From contig JBAZSJ010000027.1 of assembly GCA_041662485.1 (NCBI GenBank), positions 1 to 64,000 of the forward strand: a stretch of DNA of 64,000 nucleotides, written 5' to 3'. Under the pieces are notes generated by a model. It worked only from the letters and a program-made list of their open reading frames with translations, ran no database searches and was not told where the DNA came from. The stretch is from Rariglobus sp041662485. GTDB taxonomy: Bacteria > Verrucomicrobiota > Verrucomicrobiia > Opitutales > Opitutaceae. Below, piece by piece: positions 1 through 7,924 of the stretch (position 1 is the stretch's first letter; the number at the start of each line of letters is the position of its first letter). The position numbers and the translations under genes are program-made.

Positions 1-159
1 TTTTTTCCGGCCACCGATTGGTGAACCGGGCTTCCGCTCTCCGATTGTTTAGGTTTCATTCACCATCAATCAGTTCCCAATCGGCGGCTCTTTTCCACTG
101 CATGGTTACGGCTTAGTGCGCAGATCCCATTAAGCGTTCAGCGTTGAGCGTTAAAAGTT

Positions 160-237
160 AAGCGTTTCCTCCTTCTATTCGCCGCCCTCCGTCCTCCGTC
201 TTCCGTCCTCCTTCCGACCTCCGCCTCCACCTGCCCC
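160..237. repeat. CCTCCGT-type short phased repeat upstream of first gene
   Basis: A pyrimidine-rich stretch made of near-copies of CCTCCGT / CTTCCGT ends directly at the ATG of the following aminotransferase gene. The preceding bases (about 130-165) carry loose copies of AGCGTT. The same kind of tract occurs inside mpl near 14680-14715. It occupies the place where a ribosome binding site would be expected, and no clear Shine-Dalgarno is visible. The rest of 1-160 shows no gene. Confidence 0.6.
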
Positions 238-1059
238 ATGCCCACCGTCGATTTCAAAGTCATGCAGAACGGAAAACTGTGCTCCGGCCATTCCGTTAAA
301 ATCTCCCCGCTCCACGAAGGCTTCCTCTACGGCCACGGCCTCTTTGAAACCATCAAGGTCCACGAGGGCCGCCCCGTTTTTCTCGCCGCCCACCACGCCC
401 GCCTCACCGCCAGCGCCCTCGCCCTCGACCTGCCCTACCAGCTCCCGCTCGCCACCCTCCGCGAACGCCTCCTCACCGTCATCAAGGTCAACGACCTCAC
501 CCACGGCAGCGCCAAGGTCACCGTGTTCAACGAAGGCGGCCCCGCCGGCGAACTCATCACCATCCGCTCGTTCGCCTACTCACCCGAGACCTACGCCCGA
601 GGCTTTCGCCTCCAGACCCGCCCCACCGGCCGCCGCGTCTCCGGTCTCACCGGACACAAAACCCTCAACTACCTCGAAAACATCCGCGCCCGCCGCGCCG
701 CCCTCGCCGCCGGCCACGACGAAACCCTCTTCATCGACACCACCGGCGAAGTCATCGAAGGCGCCGGCACCAATCTCTTCATCGTCCGCGACGGCGTCGC
801 CCTCACGCCTCCCCTCGCCAGCGGCCCCCTCCCCGGCATCGCCCGCGCGCAGGTCCTCGCCCTCCTCGGCCCCGACCGCGCCCGCGAAACCGTCATCACC
901 CGGTCCGATCTCGACGCCGCCACCGAGGTCTTCGTGACCAACGCCCTCCTCGGCATCATGCCCGTCGGCCGCATCGACGACCGCGACCTCCCCATTCCCC
1001 AAGACTTCACCCACGACCTCCAATCCGCCTACCGCACCCGCGAAACCGGATCGCTGTAG
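238..1059 (+). CDS. Class IV PLP-dependent aminotransferase (BCAT / aminodeoxychorismate lyase type)
   Basis: A 273-residue cytosolic enzyme of the fold-type IV PLP family. The probable Schiff-base lysine is K141 in the motif GHKTLNYL; the cofactor-phosphate region EGAGTNLF (about 174-181) and the GPLPGIARAQVL segment (about 200) follow in family order. Members either transaminate branched-chain amino acids (IlvE, D-amino acid transaminase) or release 4-aminobenzoate from aminodeoxychorismate (PabC). The compact length and the YGHGLFETIK N-terminus fit PabC-like proteins slightly better, but sequence alone does not decide. The TAG stop lies within a palindromic GTAGGCC repeat. It is monocistronic as far as can be seen. 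Confidence 0.85.
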   Translation: MPTVDFKVMQNGKLCSGHSVKISPLHEGFLYGHGLFETIKVHEGRPVFLAAHHARLTASALALDLPYQLPLATLRERLLTVIKVNDLTHGSAKVTVFNEGGPAGELITIRSFAYSPETYARGFRLQTRPTGRRVSGLTGHKTLNYLENIRARRAALAAGHDETLFIDTTGEVIEGAGTNLFIVRDGVALTPPLASGPLPGIARAQVLALLGPDRARETVITRSDLDAATEVFVTNALLGIMPVGRIDDRDLPIPQDFTHDLQSAYRTRETGSL

Positions 1060-1113
1060 GCCAGACCGCCGGTCTGGCTCCGAAAAAAAGCCGGATCAAC
1101 GATCCGGCCTACA
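1056..1113. repeat. Palindromic GTAGGCC...GGCCTAC repeat (family A)
   Basis: Two nested hairpins, GCCAGACCGCCGGTCTGGC and GCCGGATCAACGATCCGGC, are flanked by GTAG and CTAC so that the whole unit is an inverted repeat. It includes the stop codon of the upstream aminotransferase gene. Similar units lie at 4554-4616, 7879-7905, 58675-58729 and around 61111-61966. It may also act as a bidirectional terminator. Confidence 0.75.
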
Positions 1114-1147
1114 TCAAAATCCGAATAATCTTCCCACCCACTCCGCC

Positions 1148-2164
1148 ATGACACGCTCACCCCGTCTCCTCGCCCTCCTCTCCGCCGCCACCGCCCTCGC
1201 CACCGCCACCGTCGGCTGCGCCAAGAAAACCGCCCCCGTCTCCTCCGGCCCCTCCGCTCCCGCCGCCCCTTTCAAGATCACCGTCCAGCTCGACTGGGTC
1301 GCCGAACCCGAACACGGCGGCTTCTATCAGGCCCAGGCCAAAGGCTACTTCAAAGCCGAAGGCCTCGACGTCGAGATCATCCCCGGCGGCCCCAACGCCT
1401 TCGTCATGCAGAAGCTCGCCACCGGCAAGGCCGACATCGGCCAAGGCGACAGCACCAACACCCTCCTCGCCATCGCCCAGGACATCCCCGTCATCCAGAT
1501 CGGCGCCGTCTTCCAGAACGACCCGTCCGTCCTCATGCTCCACGACGAAAACCCCGTCAAAAGCTTCGAGGACCTCAACGGCAAGACCATCATGGCCCGC
1601 CCCGAATGGGCCTTCCTCCCCTACCTGAAGAAAAAATATAACATCGATTTCAAACTCGTCCCCCAAAACTACTCCGTCGCCAACTTCGTCGCCGACAAAG
1701 CCCTCATCCAGCAAGGCTACTACATCGCCGAGCCCTACCACATCATCAACGCCCGCGGACGGATGCCCCGCTTCCTCTACGCCTGGGACGCCGGCTTCGA
1801 TTCCTACTGCGTGCTCGTCGCCAACAAGACCTGGGCGGCCGCCCACCCCGACCAAGTCCGCGCCTTCATGCGCGCCTACGTCCACGGCTGGCTCGACTAC
1901 ATCGCCAACGACCCCGCTCCCGCCCACGAACTCATGAAAAAGGCCAACCCCGTCAACACCGACGACTTCATGATGTTCTCCAGAAAAATGATCATCGACG
2001 GCCAACTCGTGACCGGCCGCGGCCCCGGTGCCGGCGCCGACAACATCGGCCGCATCACCGAAAAACGTTTCGCCATCCAAATCCAGCAACTCGAAGACCT
2101 CGACATCCTCCCCAAAGGCAAAGTCACCGTCCAACAAGCGATGACCACCGACTACCTGCCGTAA
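1148..2164 (+). CDS. NMT1/THI5-like ABC transporter substrate-binding lipoprotein
   Basis: 338 residues. The N-terminus is a signal sequence ending in TVGC at about residues 21-24, a tolerable lipobox, followed by a Ser/Pro/Ala-rich linker, so the mature protein is probably membrane anchored. The body matches the SsuA/ThiY/NMT1 type: VQLDWVAEPEHGGFYQAQAKGYF near the start of the mature domain, then GKADIGQGDS and ENPVKSFEDLNGKTI. Such proteins deliver aromatic or sulfonated compounds, or thiamine-precursor pyrimidines, to an ABC permease. No permease or ATPase gene is adjacent, so the substrate is unknown. The start is an ATG just after the family A repeat. Confidence 0.85.
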   Translation: MTRSPRLLALLSAATALATATVGCAKKTAPVSSGPSAPAAPFKITVQLDWVAEPEHGGFYQAQAKGYFKAEGLDVEIIPGGPNAFVMQKLATGKADIGQGDSTNTLLAIAQDIPVIQIGAVFQNDPSVLMLHDENPVKSFEDLNGKTIMARPEWAFLPYLKKKYNIDFKLVPQNYSVANFVADKALIQQGYYIAEPYHIINARGRMPRFLYAWDAGFDSYCVLVANKTWAAAHPDQVRAFMRAYVHGWLDYIANDPAPAHELMKKANPVNTDDFMMFSRKMIIDGQLVTGRGPGAGADNIGRITEKRFAIQIQQLEDLDILPKGKVTVQQAMTTDYLP

Positions 2165-2307
2165 GCGAGCAAGGTATCGTCACTCGTATTCCTGTCTATG
2201 TGAACGAGCAGCCGGCGTGACAGGGAGGGGCTTTGCCTGTCGGCTTTATGGGTTTAATTTTGAGCATACAAATCCGATAAAAACCACCGGCAAGGCGAAA
2301 GCCTGAT

Positions 2308-2847
2308 TCATAAATCAATTTTCTCACCCGCAATCGCTCCGGACAAGAACTCACTGTGAGAAATAACAATCCAACGACCTTTAAAATAGGCCAAGCAACA
2401 TCCAGTATTCATAACATCCTTGCGGCCATCACTCAATTGCCTTTTAAATGTCACATGCCAATTAAACATTAAGTCTTTAGCCGCCTCGCCATCACCTTTT
2501 CGAATTTCACGCTTGGCATAAAATGAACTATAATTGCTAAATACAAAATACCGCCCCCGATAAAGCTCCTGGTAACGCTTCTGTTTGTATTTTATATAAT
2601 TATCAATTGCGTCTTTCGTCGCATACTTGGCGGCCTACGCCATGTCGCCTGCTTGACAGGCTTGTATATACATAACGGCAACATACTCGGCAGAGCCGGG
2701 AGTTACGGAACTTGACTCGATTTTGAAATAACCCGGCGAAAGTTTGCCATCACGTGGCTGATTGGAATCTTGAGCCGCTTTAGCATCAAGAGAAAGTGAT
2801 GCAAATATCGCCCCAAAAGCATAAATTAATATAGATATCCTCTTCAT
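2308..2847 (-). pseudogene. AT-rich secreted hypothetical protein with in-frame amber stop
   Basis: Minus-strand reading frame of 180 codons. It starts MKRISILIYAFGAIFASL, a clear signal peptide, but is interrupted by TAG at 2635-2637 after 70 residues. The frame continues without another stop for 108 codons, ending ...GEKIDL and TGA at 2308. The second half contains a DAIDNYIKYKQKRYQEL segment and ends in ...GRWIVISHSEFLSGAI, reminiscent of small NTF2-like or DUF4878-type exported proteins, though I cannot assign a family. Base composition is clearly more AT-rich than both neighbours. Its upstream flank closely matches the flank of the small membrane gene at 20480-20806, suggesting the same mobile origin (a single stray cassette). 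Alternative: a truncated 70-residue product is made. Confidence 0.7.
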
Positions 2848-2853
2848 TTTTAT

Positions 2854-2905
2854 TTTTGCCGCGAACAGTATTATTCACACAGATTGACTAAGGCTTTACG
2901 AGGAA
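2854..2905. repeat. Cassette-flank repeat shared with 20806-20855
   Basis: About 50 bp immediately upstream of the broken AT-rich gene, containing GACTAAGGCTTTACG. It aligns with 20806-20855 with about five mismatches and a 2-base gap. In both places it sits directly 5' of a minus-strand small gene, so it is probably the recombination boundary of a mobile gene cassette. Confidence 0.65.
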
Positions 2906-2973
2906 ACGGGTGTGACGAATTTTAAGTCGGAGGCAACGGTAACCGTTTCCCGTTTTGAAATGCGGCCTTTTTG

Positions 2974-3165
2974 CGGCGTTCCCAAAGCCGGAAGGAGCGT
3001 TCGAGCACAGTTTGGAGCTTCCAAAACCCTCTACCGATCGCTCCGGCAGGCTTCCGGAGCTTCCCGAAAACCTTACCGGAGCCTTCGGGCGATGGTTTTG
3101 AGAGCTCCCGCAAACAACCGGAGCGTCCGGCAGACACTTTTGGGAGTTCCTGAACGCGCATTTTC
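2974..3165. repeat. Imperfect tandem repeat, 42/45/42-bp period
   Basis: GGAGCTTCC-like unit starts recur at 3014, 3056, 3101 and 3143 (GGAGCTTCC, GGAGCTTCC, AGAGCTCCC, GGAGTTCC), each followed by an AAAACC/CAAAC-like block, and a weaker copy lies near 2974. All spacings are multiples of three. On the minus strand an open frame (2922-3191, 89 codons) reads as 14- to 15-residue units such as ELSKPSPEGSGKVFG and KLRKPAGAIGRGFW. I cannot say whether it is translated. This tract fills most of the 440-bp gap before the next gene; nothing else is evident there. Confidence 0.6.
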
Positions 3166-3290
3166 ACGAAACACCCCTTCAAACGGGCCAAAACAACCCG
3201 AACCTACCGCCAGTCTGGCGATTCCTCCCTCCGTAACCTATCCTCCATTATAGACTGACAGCCCCCGCATCCCCGCCACACTCCCTGCCA

Positions 3291-4520
3291 ATGTCCGCCG
3301 CCGACTCCCGCGACCGCTTCCTCGTCCTCCTCCGCTCATCCGTCCACGACGGCACGCTCGTCAAGCTCACCCTCGGCAAACACCGCGGCGCCGACGCCAC
3401 CCTGCAAAACCTCTTCGTCCGCCCCGTCACCCTCAAGGCCGGCCCTCAGCTCTCCTTCACCTGGCGGCACTCCACCCGCGACATCGTCAAAAACCATCCG
3501 CCCGCCGACGCCCTCGCCCTCCTCGAACCGCTCATCGGCGGCGACTTCCTCGACGCCCACCTCTTCACGCCCGTCCAGACCGCCCAATTCGAAAGCCGCC
3601 CCGACGGCACCGCCCGCCTCCACGTGAAGCTGGCCGCCAGCGCCCCCGCCCCCACCGTCGAACACCACGACCGCGCCAAGGACCACATCGTCCCCGCCGA
3701 CGCCCCCTGGCTCCGCGCCCTCGGCGTGACCAACGACCGCGGACAACCCCGCGAAGGCATGGCCGCCAAGTTCCGCCAGATCCAGAAATTCACCGAACTC
3801 CTCTCCCACCTCCTCGTCGAGTCCGCCCTCCTCCCCCCCGATACCGACTCCGGCTCTCCGTTCACCCCTCCGGACTTCCGCCCCCTCCGCATCTCCGACA
3901 TGGGCTGCGGCAAAGGCTACCTCACCTTCGCCCTCGCCGCCCACCTCGCGGCGCGCGCCGAGGTCACCGGCATCGAGTTCCGCCCCGAACTCGTCGAACT
4001 CTGCAACCGCCACGCCCGCGACAACGGCCTCGCCAACCTCCATTTCGCCGCCGGCGACATCGCTTCCACTCCCCTCGACCGCGCCGATGTCCTCGTCGCC
4101 CTCCACGCCTGCGACACCGCCACCGACGACGCCCTCGCCAAAGGCCTCGCCGCCGGCGCCCGCCTCCTCGTCGTCTCCCCCTGTTGCCAGAAAGAACTCC
4201 GCCCCCAACTCACCGCGCCCGCCGTCCTCGCCGACGCCCTGCGCCACGGCATTTTCCAGGAACGCCAAGCCGAGTTCGTGACCGACGCCCTCCGCGCCAT
4301 GCTCTTGGAGTGGGCGGGATATAAGACGAAGGTATTCGAGTTCATCTCCACCGAGCACACCGCCAAAAACCTGATGCTCACCGCGATCAAGGCCACGCCT
4401 TCGCCAAGCGGCACCCGCGACCCCGAGTCCGCCCTCGCCGCCCGCATCCGCACCTTCGCCGCCTTCTACGGCATCCGCCACCAGGCCCTCGCAACCCATC
4501 TCGGTTTCAACCTCGCCTGA
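3291..4520 (+). CDS. Class I SAM-dependent methyltransferase (Methyltransf_32-like)
   Basis: 409 residues. The C-terminal half holds a Rossmann methyltransferase domain: motif I DMGCGKGYLTFALA at about 203-216, acidic GIEFRPELVELC (motif II), then DVLVALHACDTATDDA and VVSPCCQKEL. The CDTA and PCC motifs are typical of the family of methyltransferases whose substrates are unclear but suspected to be tRNA or glutathione related. The N-terminal 150 residues form a separate domain with no motif I recognise. Start is the first ATG in frame, following ordinary intergenic sequence. It is monocistronic. Confidence 0.8.
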   Translation: MSAADSRDRFLVLLRSSVHDGTLVKLTLGKHRGADATLQNLFVRPVTLKAGPQLSFTWRHSTRDIVKNHPPADALALLEPLIGGDFLDAHLFTPVQTAQFESRPDGTARLHVKLAASAPAPTVEHHDRAKDHIVPADAPWLRALGVTNDRGQPREGMAAKFRQIQKFTELLSHLLVESALLPPDTDSGSPFTPPDFRPLRISDMGCGKGYLTFALAAHLAARAEVTGIEFRPELVELCNRHARDNGLANLHFAAGDIASTPLDRADVLVALHACDTATDDALAKGLAAGARLLVVSPCCQKELRPQLTAPAVLADALRHGIFQERQAEFVTDALRAMLLEWAGYKTKVFEFISTEHTAKNLMLTAIKATPSPSGTRDPESALAARIRTFAAFYGIRHQALATHLGFNLA

Positions 4521-4553
4521 GCGGTTTCAGTAAACCTGTAGCTGATTTGAAAT

Positions 4554-4616
4554 GTAGGCCCGACCGCTGGTCGGGCTTCTTCGCTCCCAAGCAACCCGAC
4601 CACCGGTCGGGCCTAC
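4554..4616. repeat. Palindromic GTAGGCC repeat (family A)
   Basis: GTAGGCCCGACCGCTGGTCGGGC and its inverted partner ending CGGTCGGGCCTAC flank a short spacer, forming a long hairpin in the convergent intergenic region between the methyltransferase and the protease genes. It probably doubles as a transcription stop for both. Confidence 0.75.
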
Positions 4617-4723
4617 ACCCGTGCATCTTTCCGCTGATAAATGGCCACAGTTTTATTTGAAACGCGTTAAATTCGCAGTGTGATTTAACGCAGCACGCCG
4701 AAACAGGTTTCCCAAGCCCCCTC

Positions 4724-6748
4724 TCAATTCCCGCCGCCGTTGCGCATCTTCGAAAGATAAGTGCTGGAGTTCGCCTCGTATTTTTTCAGGACCGCCACGA
4801 TGGCCTTCCGATACTCGACCTGCATCGGCACGCTTTCCTCCCAGTAAAGACAGGTGCGGTAGTAATCGTAATACTCCCCCGACTCAAAATCGCGGATGCC
4901 CGATTCCGCCAGGTTGCGCACGTTATAGATCAGCGATTTCACCTCATCTGCCATGCCCACCCGGTTGGAACCGAGTTTCTGGGCCCGTGCCTCGAAATCG
5001 CCGATGAGCGTCGCCAGCCGCTCGTTGGCGGCCGCCTTTTTCCAATTGAGCCGGATGACCGCCACCAGCGCCTCCGACATGTCCCTGAATTTTTCGATGC
5101 GTTCCCCCTGGGCATGCCAGCGCTCCATGTTGATCGCCTCCCATTTCGTGATTCCGTCGAGGCGATAGCCAAACCAGCGCTTGTCCACTTTGCTGGGCGA
5201 CGCCGAACCAAAACTGTTCGAACTGGCGCTCTCCTCCACCGCAGCCCTGCGGGTCTCGGCATACGTGGCCACGCCCACGACTTCGTTGGAGCCCGTGGCA
5301 AAAATCGGACTGCCGCTGTTGCCCGGCTCGAAGTTCGCGTTCACCTCGATGCGCGTCGGCCCCACCCCGAGCACATGCCCGCTGGTCTGCGTGGCCACGC
5401 CGCCGCCCAGACGGTTGCCCACCACGACGATCTTGTCGCCGATCTTCACCGATTTCAAAACATCCTCGGCGAGCTTCAATTTGCCCTGCCCCTTGGCGAT
5501 CCTCATGATCGCGATGTCGCTGCCGACCGCGCCGAATATCTGCAGCACCGGAACCACTTCGCCGTGGAGATTTTTCAGGATGATCTTTTTGTTTTCCCCC
5601 AGCACGTGCTGGTTGGTGACCACGAAATCGACGCCCTTGATCTGGGTCATGAATCCCGTGGCGGTTCCTTCGTCGCCGTCAATGAGCACGATGCCCTCCA
5701 TCTGCTCGGTCGAGAGCACCTGCTGCTCGGTCACGGTTGGGGTCGGCGCAACAGGTGCCGGCGGCGGGGTCGGCGCAGGCGTGACGACGGCACCGGAAGG
5801 AGGCTGGGCGCCGGGCTCGCCAAAAACCGAAGCCGCGGGCGGAGTCGCCAGCTTGACCAGATCGGCAATCGCATAAAAACCCGTTTGCGACACGTCTATC
5901 TTGTCCAAATCGGGAGGGAGCGTCGTGAAGTCGCTGGATCCAAGCGCAGGGCTGATTCGTTGGTCATAAACCGTCTCGGAAAACGAAACTCCGCCGGAAG
6001 GGGAAAACTGGGGCGGCCCCATCGTGGGGCCGCTCCGAAAACGATTCATGCCCCCCGTTGATTGGGCGACCACTCGCTGAATCAAAAAACTGCCTTTATC
6101 GATCCAGAGCGTCAGGCTTCGTCCCGTTGTCGTCTGAGCCACGATGCAGTAGGCGGTGGCGTTCGCTTCTTCCGTTTTTATCTGCGGATTGACCAGGCCG
6201 AGAGCAATGTTGCCCGATACCCCCGCCGAGGGCCTGAAATTTTTAAGCACAATATCCGGCTCACCCATGGTGCCGCTTAACCGGCTTTCAAGCAGACCTG
6301 AAAATTGCGCCTCCGGAACCTCGCGCAACGTCGTTCGCCCGCCATTATACGACCCATGCTTTGCCGGGGTGGCTCCGCTTTTCATCAGTATGGTTGTCAT
6401 GACACGATCAGGGATGCCACTACCACCGCCCGATCCCATGGGGTCGCCACCACTCGAATAACTGTTCTGGCGGATCAACAGCCAATCCCCCGGTTTCCTG
6501 AGTTTGATCAGTATTCGCTGATACCGGATGCTGCGCGTCTCATATCGAGGGGCGCCCGAGTCCGATGGGAAAATCATCACGTTCACATCACGGGTGGTCA
6601 CTTGGGCCGAATACGAACCGGCACTCGTGTAAACCGTGGCCGCGCGATCAACGATCTCCTGCGCTGTCTGCGCCGTCTGCGCCCGCCCGTCGGCCATCGA
6701 TGCGACCATCGCGATGCATAGGGCAAAGACAGGAAAAAGGATTTTCAT
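4724..6748 (-). CDS. Secreted trypsin-like serine protease with N-terminal LolA-like domain
   Basis: 674 residues with a signal peptide (MKILFPVFALCIAMVASMA). Residues about 25-290 look like a LolA/LppX-type beta domain (AQEIVDRAATVYTSAGSYSA, later TTGRSLTLWIDKGSFLIQRV). A Pro-rich linker (about 305-345) leads to a chymotrypsin/DegP-like catalytic domain: H381 in VTNQHVLG, D411 in GSDIAIMRI, S478 in EPGNSGSPIF. A helical tail of about 130 residues follows; no PDZ domain is visible. It should act in the periplasm or outside the cell. The combination of a lipid-binding-like domain with a trypsin-like domain is unusual and its target is unknown. Confidence 0.8.
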   Translation of the reverse strand: MKILFPVFALCIAMVASMADGRAQTAQTAQEIVDRAATVYTSAGSYSAQVTTRDVNVMIFPSDSGAPRYETRSIRYQRILIKLRKPGDWLLIRQNSYSSGGDPMGSGGGSGIPDRVMTTILMKSGATPAKHGSYNGGRTTLREVPEAQFSGLLESRLSGTMGEPDIVLKNFRPSAGVSGNIALGLVNPQIKTEEANATAYCIVAQTTTGRSLTLWIDKGSFLIQRVVAQSTGGMNRFRSGPTMGPPQFSPSGGVSFSETVYDQRISPALGSSDFTTLPPDLDKIDVSQTGFYAIADLVKLATPPAASVFGEPGAQPPSGAVVTPAPTPPPAPVAPTPTVTEQQVLSTEQMEGIVLIDGDEGTATGFMTQIKGVDFVVTNQHVLGENKKIILKNLHGEVVPVLQIFGAVGSDIAIMRIAKGQGKLKLAEDVLKSVKIGDKIVVVGNRLGGGVATQTSGHVLGVGPTRIEVNANFEPGNSGSPIFATGSNEVVGVATYAETRRAAVEESASSNSFGSASPSKVDKRWFGYRLDGITKWEAINMERWHAQGERIEKFRDMSEALVAVIRLNWKKAAANERLATLIGDFEARAQKLGSNRVGMADEVKSLIYNVRNLAESGIRDFESGEYYDYYRTCLYWEESVPMQVEYRKAIVAVLKKYEANSSTYLSKMRNGGGN

Positions 6749-6858
6749 TTTGGGGTTGGTATTCGCAAAGACCTTGAAGGTCAGATTTCATGGGCTTTGA
6801 CGTGCCTACGTAAACCTCAAAACTCAGGTCACTTGAAACTTTCGGCCTTCCGTAATCC

Positions 6859-7872
6859 ATGAACTGCGAGCAATTAGACTGGGTAATCCTCGACCGCCTG
6901 CGCGCCGGTTTCCTCGGAGGCGCCGCCGCGCAGGGCCCCTACTGGCAGTCGTCCGCCGACCTCGCCAACTACGACGCCACCTACGCCGAACGCATCGGCT
7001 GGAAATGGGACGCCGTCCTGCACGAGCTCACCCGACGCCACTGGCGTCCGCGCACCCGCACGATTCTCGACTGGGGTTGCGGCAGCGGCGTGGCCGGCCG
7101 CCGCGTGCTCGCCGCCTTCGGCGCGGAAAATTTCGACGCGCTCCACGTCTGGGATCACTCGCCTCTCGCCCGCGACTTCGCCGTCGAACGTGCGCGCTCC
7201 GAATTCCCCTCCCTCACCGTAGCGGCGAGCGCCAGCGAGCCGACTCCGTCCGCCCTCCCGTCCTACACGCTCGTGGTAAGCCACGTCCTCAACGAACTCC
7301 CGCCCGAAGCCCTCGCCCAACTTCTCTCGCTCGTCGCCCGCGCCGAAGCCGTCCTCTGGGTCGAGCCCGGCAACCACGTCGTCAGCCACCAGCTCATCGG
7401 CATCCGCGAGACGCTCACGTCCTCCTTCCACATCGTCGCCCCCTGCCCGCACCAAGGTGCCTGCGGCTTGCTCGCCTCCGGCAACGAACGCCACTGGTGC
7501 CACTTCTTCGCCGAGCCACCGCCCGGCGTGCAAAACGACTCCAACTGGGTCCGCTTCGGCCACCGTGCCGGCGTCGACCTGCGCAGCCAGGCCTACGCCT
7601 ATCTGGTCCTCGAAAAAAAATCTCCTCCCGTAGCGGCGAGCGCCAGCGAGCCGACTCCGACCTCCGCCGCCTCCCGCATCCTCGGCCGAGCCGAACACTT
7701 CAAGGGTTTCGCCCGCATCCTCTCCTGCCAGGCCGCCAGCGTCTCCTCGATGGAACTTCAAAAACGCGCCGACGCCGATCTCTTCAAGGCCCTCAAAAAA
7801 GACTCCAGTTATCCGCTCTACCGCTGGACCCGCGACGAACGCGGCCGCATCACCGCCGCCGAGCGCGTTTAG
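6859..7872 (+). CDS. Rsm22-like small-subunit ribosome methyltransferase-fold protein
   Basis: 337 residues. Motif I ILDWGCGSGVAGRR at about 69-82, then VVSHVLNELPP and VEPGNH, the Rsm22 pattern. A cysteine cluster CPHQGAC ... RHWCHFF ... ILSCQAAS follows; in the mitochondrial relative METTL17 equivalent cysteines bind a 4Fe-4S cluster and the protein helps assemble the small ribosomal subunit. Two identical 29-bp repeats (7219-7247 and 7630-7658) lie in frame and each encodes VAASASEPTP, at about residues 121-130 and 258-267, apparently insertions. Next to rsmG, fitting a ribosome role. Catalytic activity is not certain for this family. Confidence 0.75.
   Translation: MNCEQLDWVILDRLRAGFLGGAAAQGPYWQSSADLANYDATYAERIGWKWDAVLHELTRRHWRPRTRTILDWGCGSGVAGRRVLAAFGAENFDALHVWDHSPLARDFAVERARSEFPSLTVAASASEPTPSALPSYTLVVSHVLNELPPEALAQLLSLVARAEAVLWVEPGNHVVSHQLIGIRETLTSSFHIVAPCPHQGACGLLASGNERHWCHFFAEPPPGVQNDSNWVRFGHRAGVDLRSQAYAYLVLEKKSPPVAASASEPTPTSAASRILGRAEHFKGFARILSCQAASVSSMELQKRADADLFKALKKDSSYPLYRWTRDERGRITAAERV
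7219..7247. repeat. 29-bp palindromic repeat in coding sequence, copy 1 (family D)
   Basis: GTAGCGGCGAGCGCCAGCGA followed by GCCGACTCC. It contains an imperfect inverted core (GGCGAGCGCCAGCGAGCC) and is identical to 7630-7658. It is in frame within the Rsm22-like gene. Confidence 0.85.
7630..7658. repeat. 29-bp palindromic repeat in coding sequence, copy 2 (family D)
   Basis: Exact copy of 7219-7247, 411 bases downstream (137 codons), so it is translated in the same frame and again gives VAASASEPTP. It lies between two conserved parts of the Rsm22-like protein. Confidence 0.85.
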
Positions 7873-7878
7873 TCTGAT

Positions 7879-7905
7879 GTAGGCCCGATCGCTGATCGGG
7901 CTTTT
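7879..7905 (+). terminator. Family A hairpin acting as terminator after Rsm22-like gene
   Basis: GTAGGCCCGATCGCTGATCG plus GGCTTTT: a strong GC stem followed by a short T run directly after the TAG stop. It is a half-unit of the GTAGGCC repeat family and sits between convergent genes. Confidence 0.6.
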
Positions 7906-7924
7906 CAGGGACTCGCGGTGCGCA

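Noticed and set aside
2974..3165. CRISPR array
   Set aside because: Repeats are imperfect, adjacent, without unique spacers and no cas genes are near.
3336..4499. 387-codon minus frame opposite the methyltransferase
   Set aside because: Low-complexity Gly/Glu composition and no motifs; the plus-strand gene is clear.
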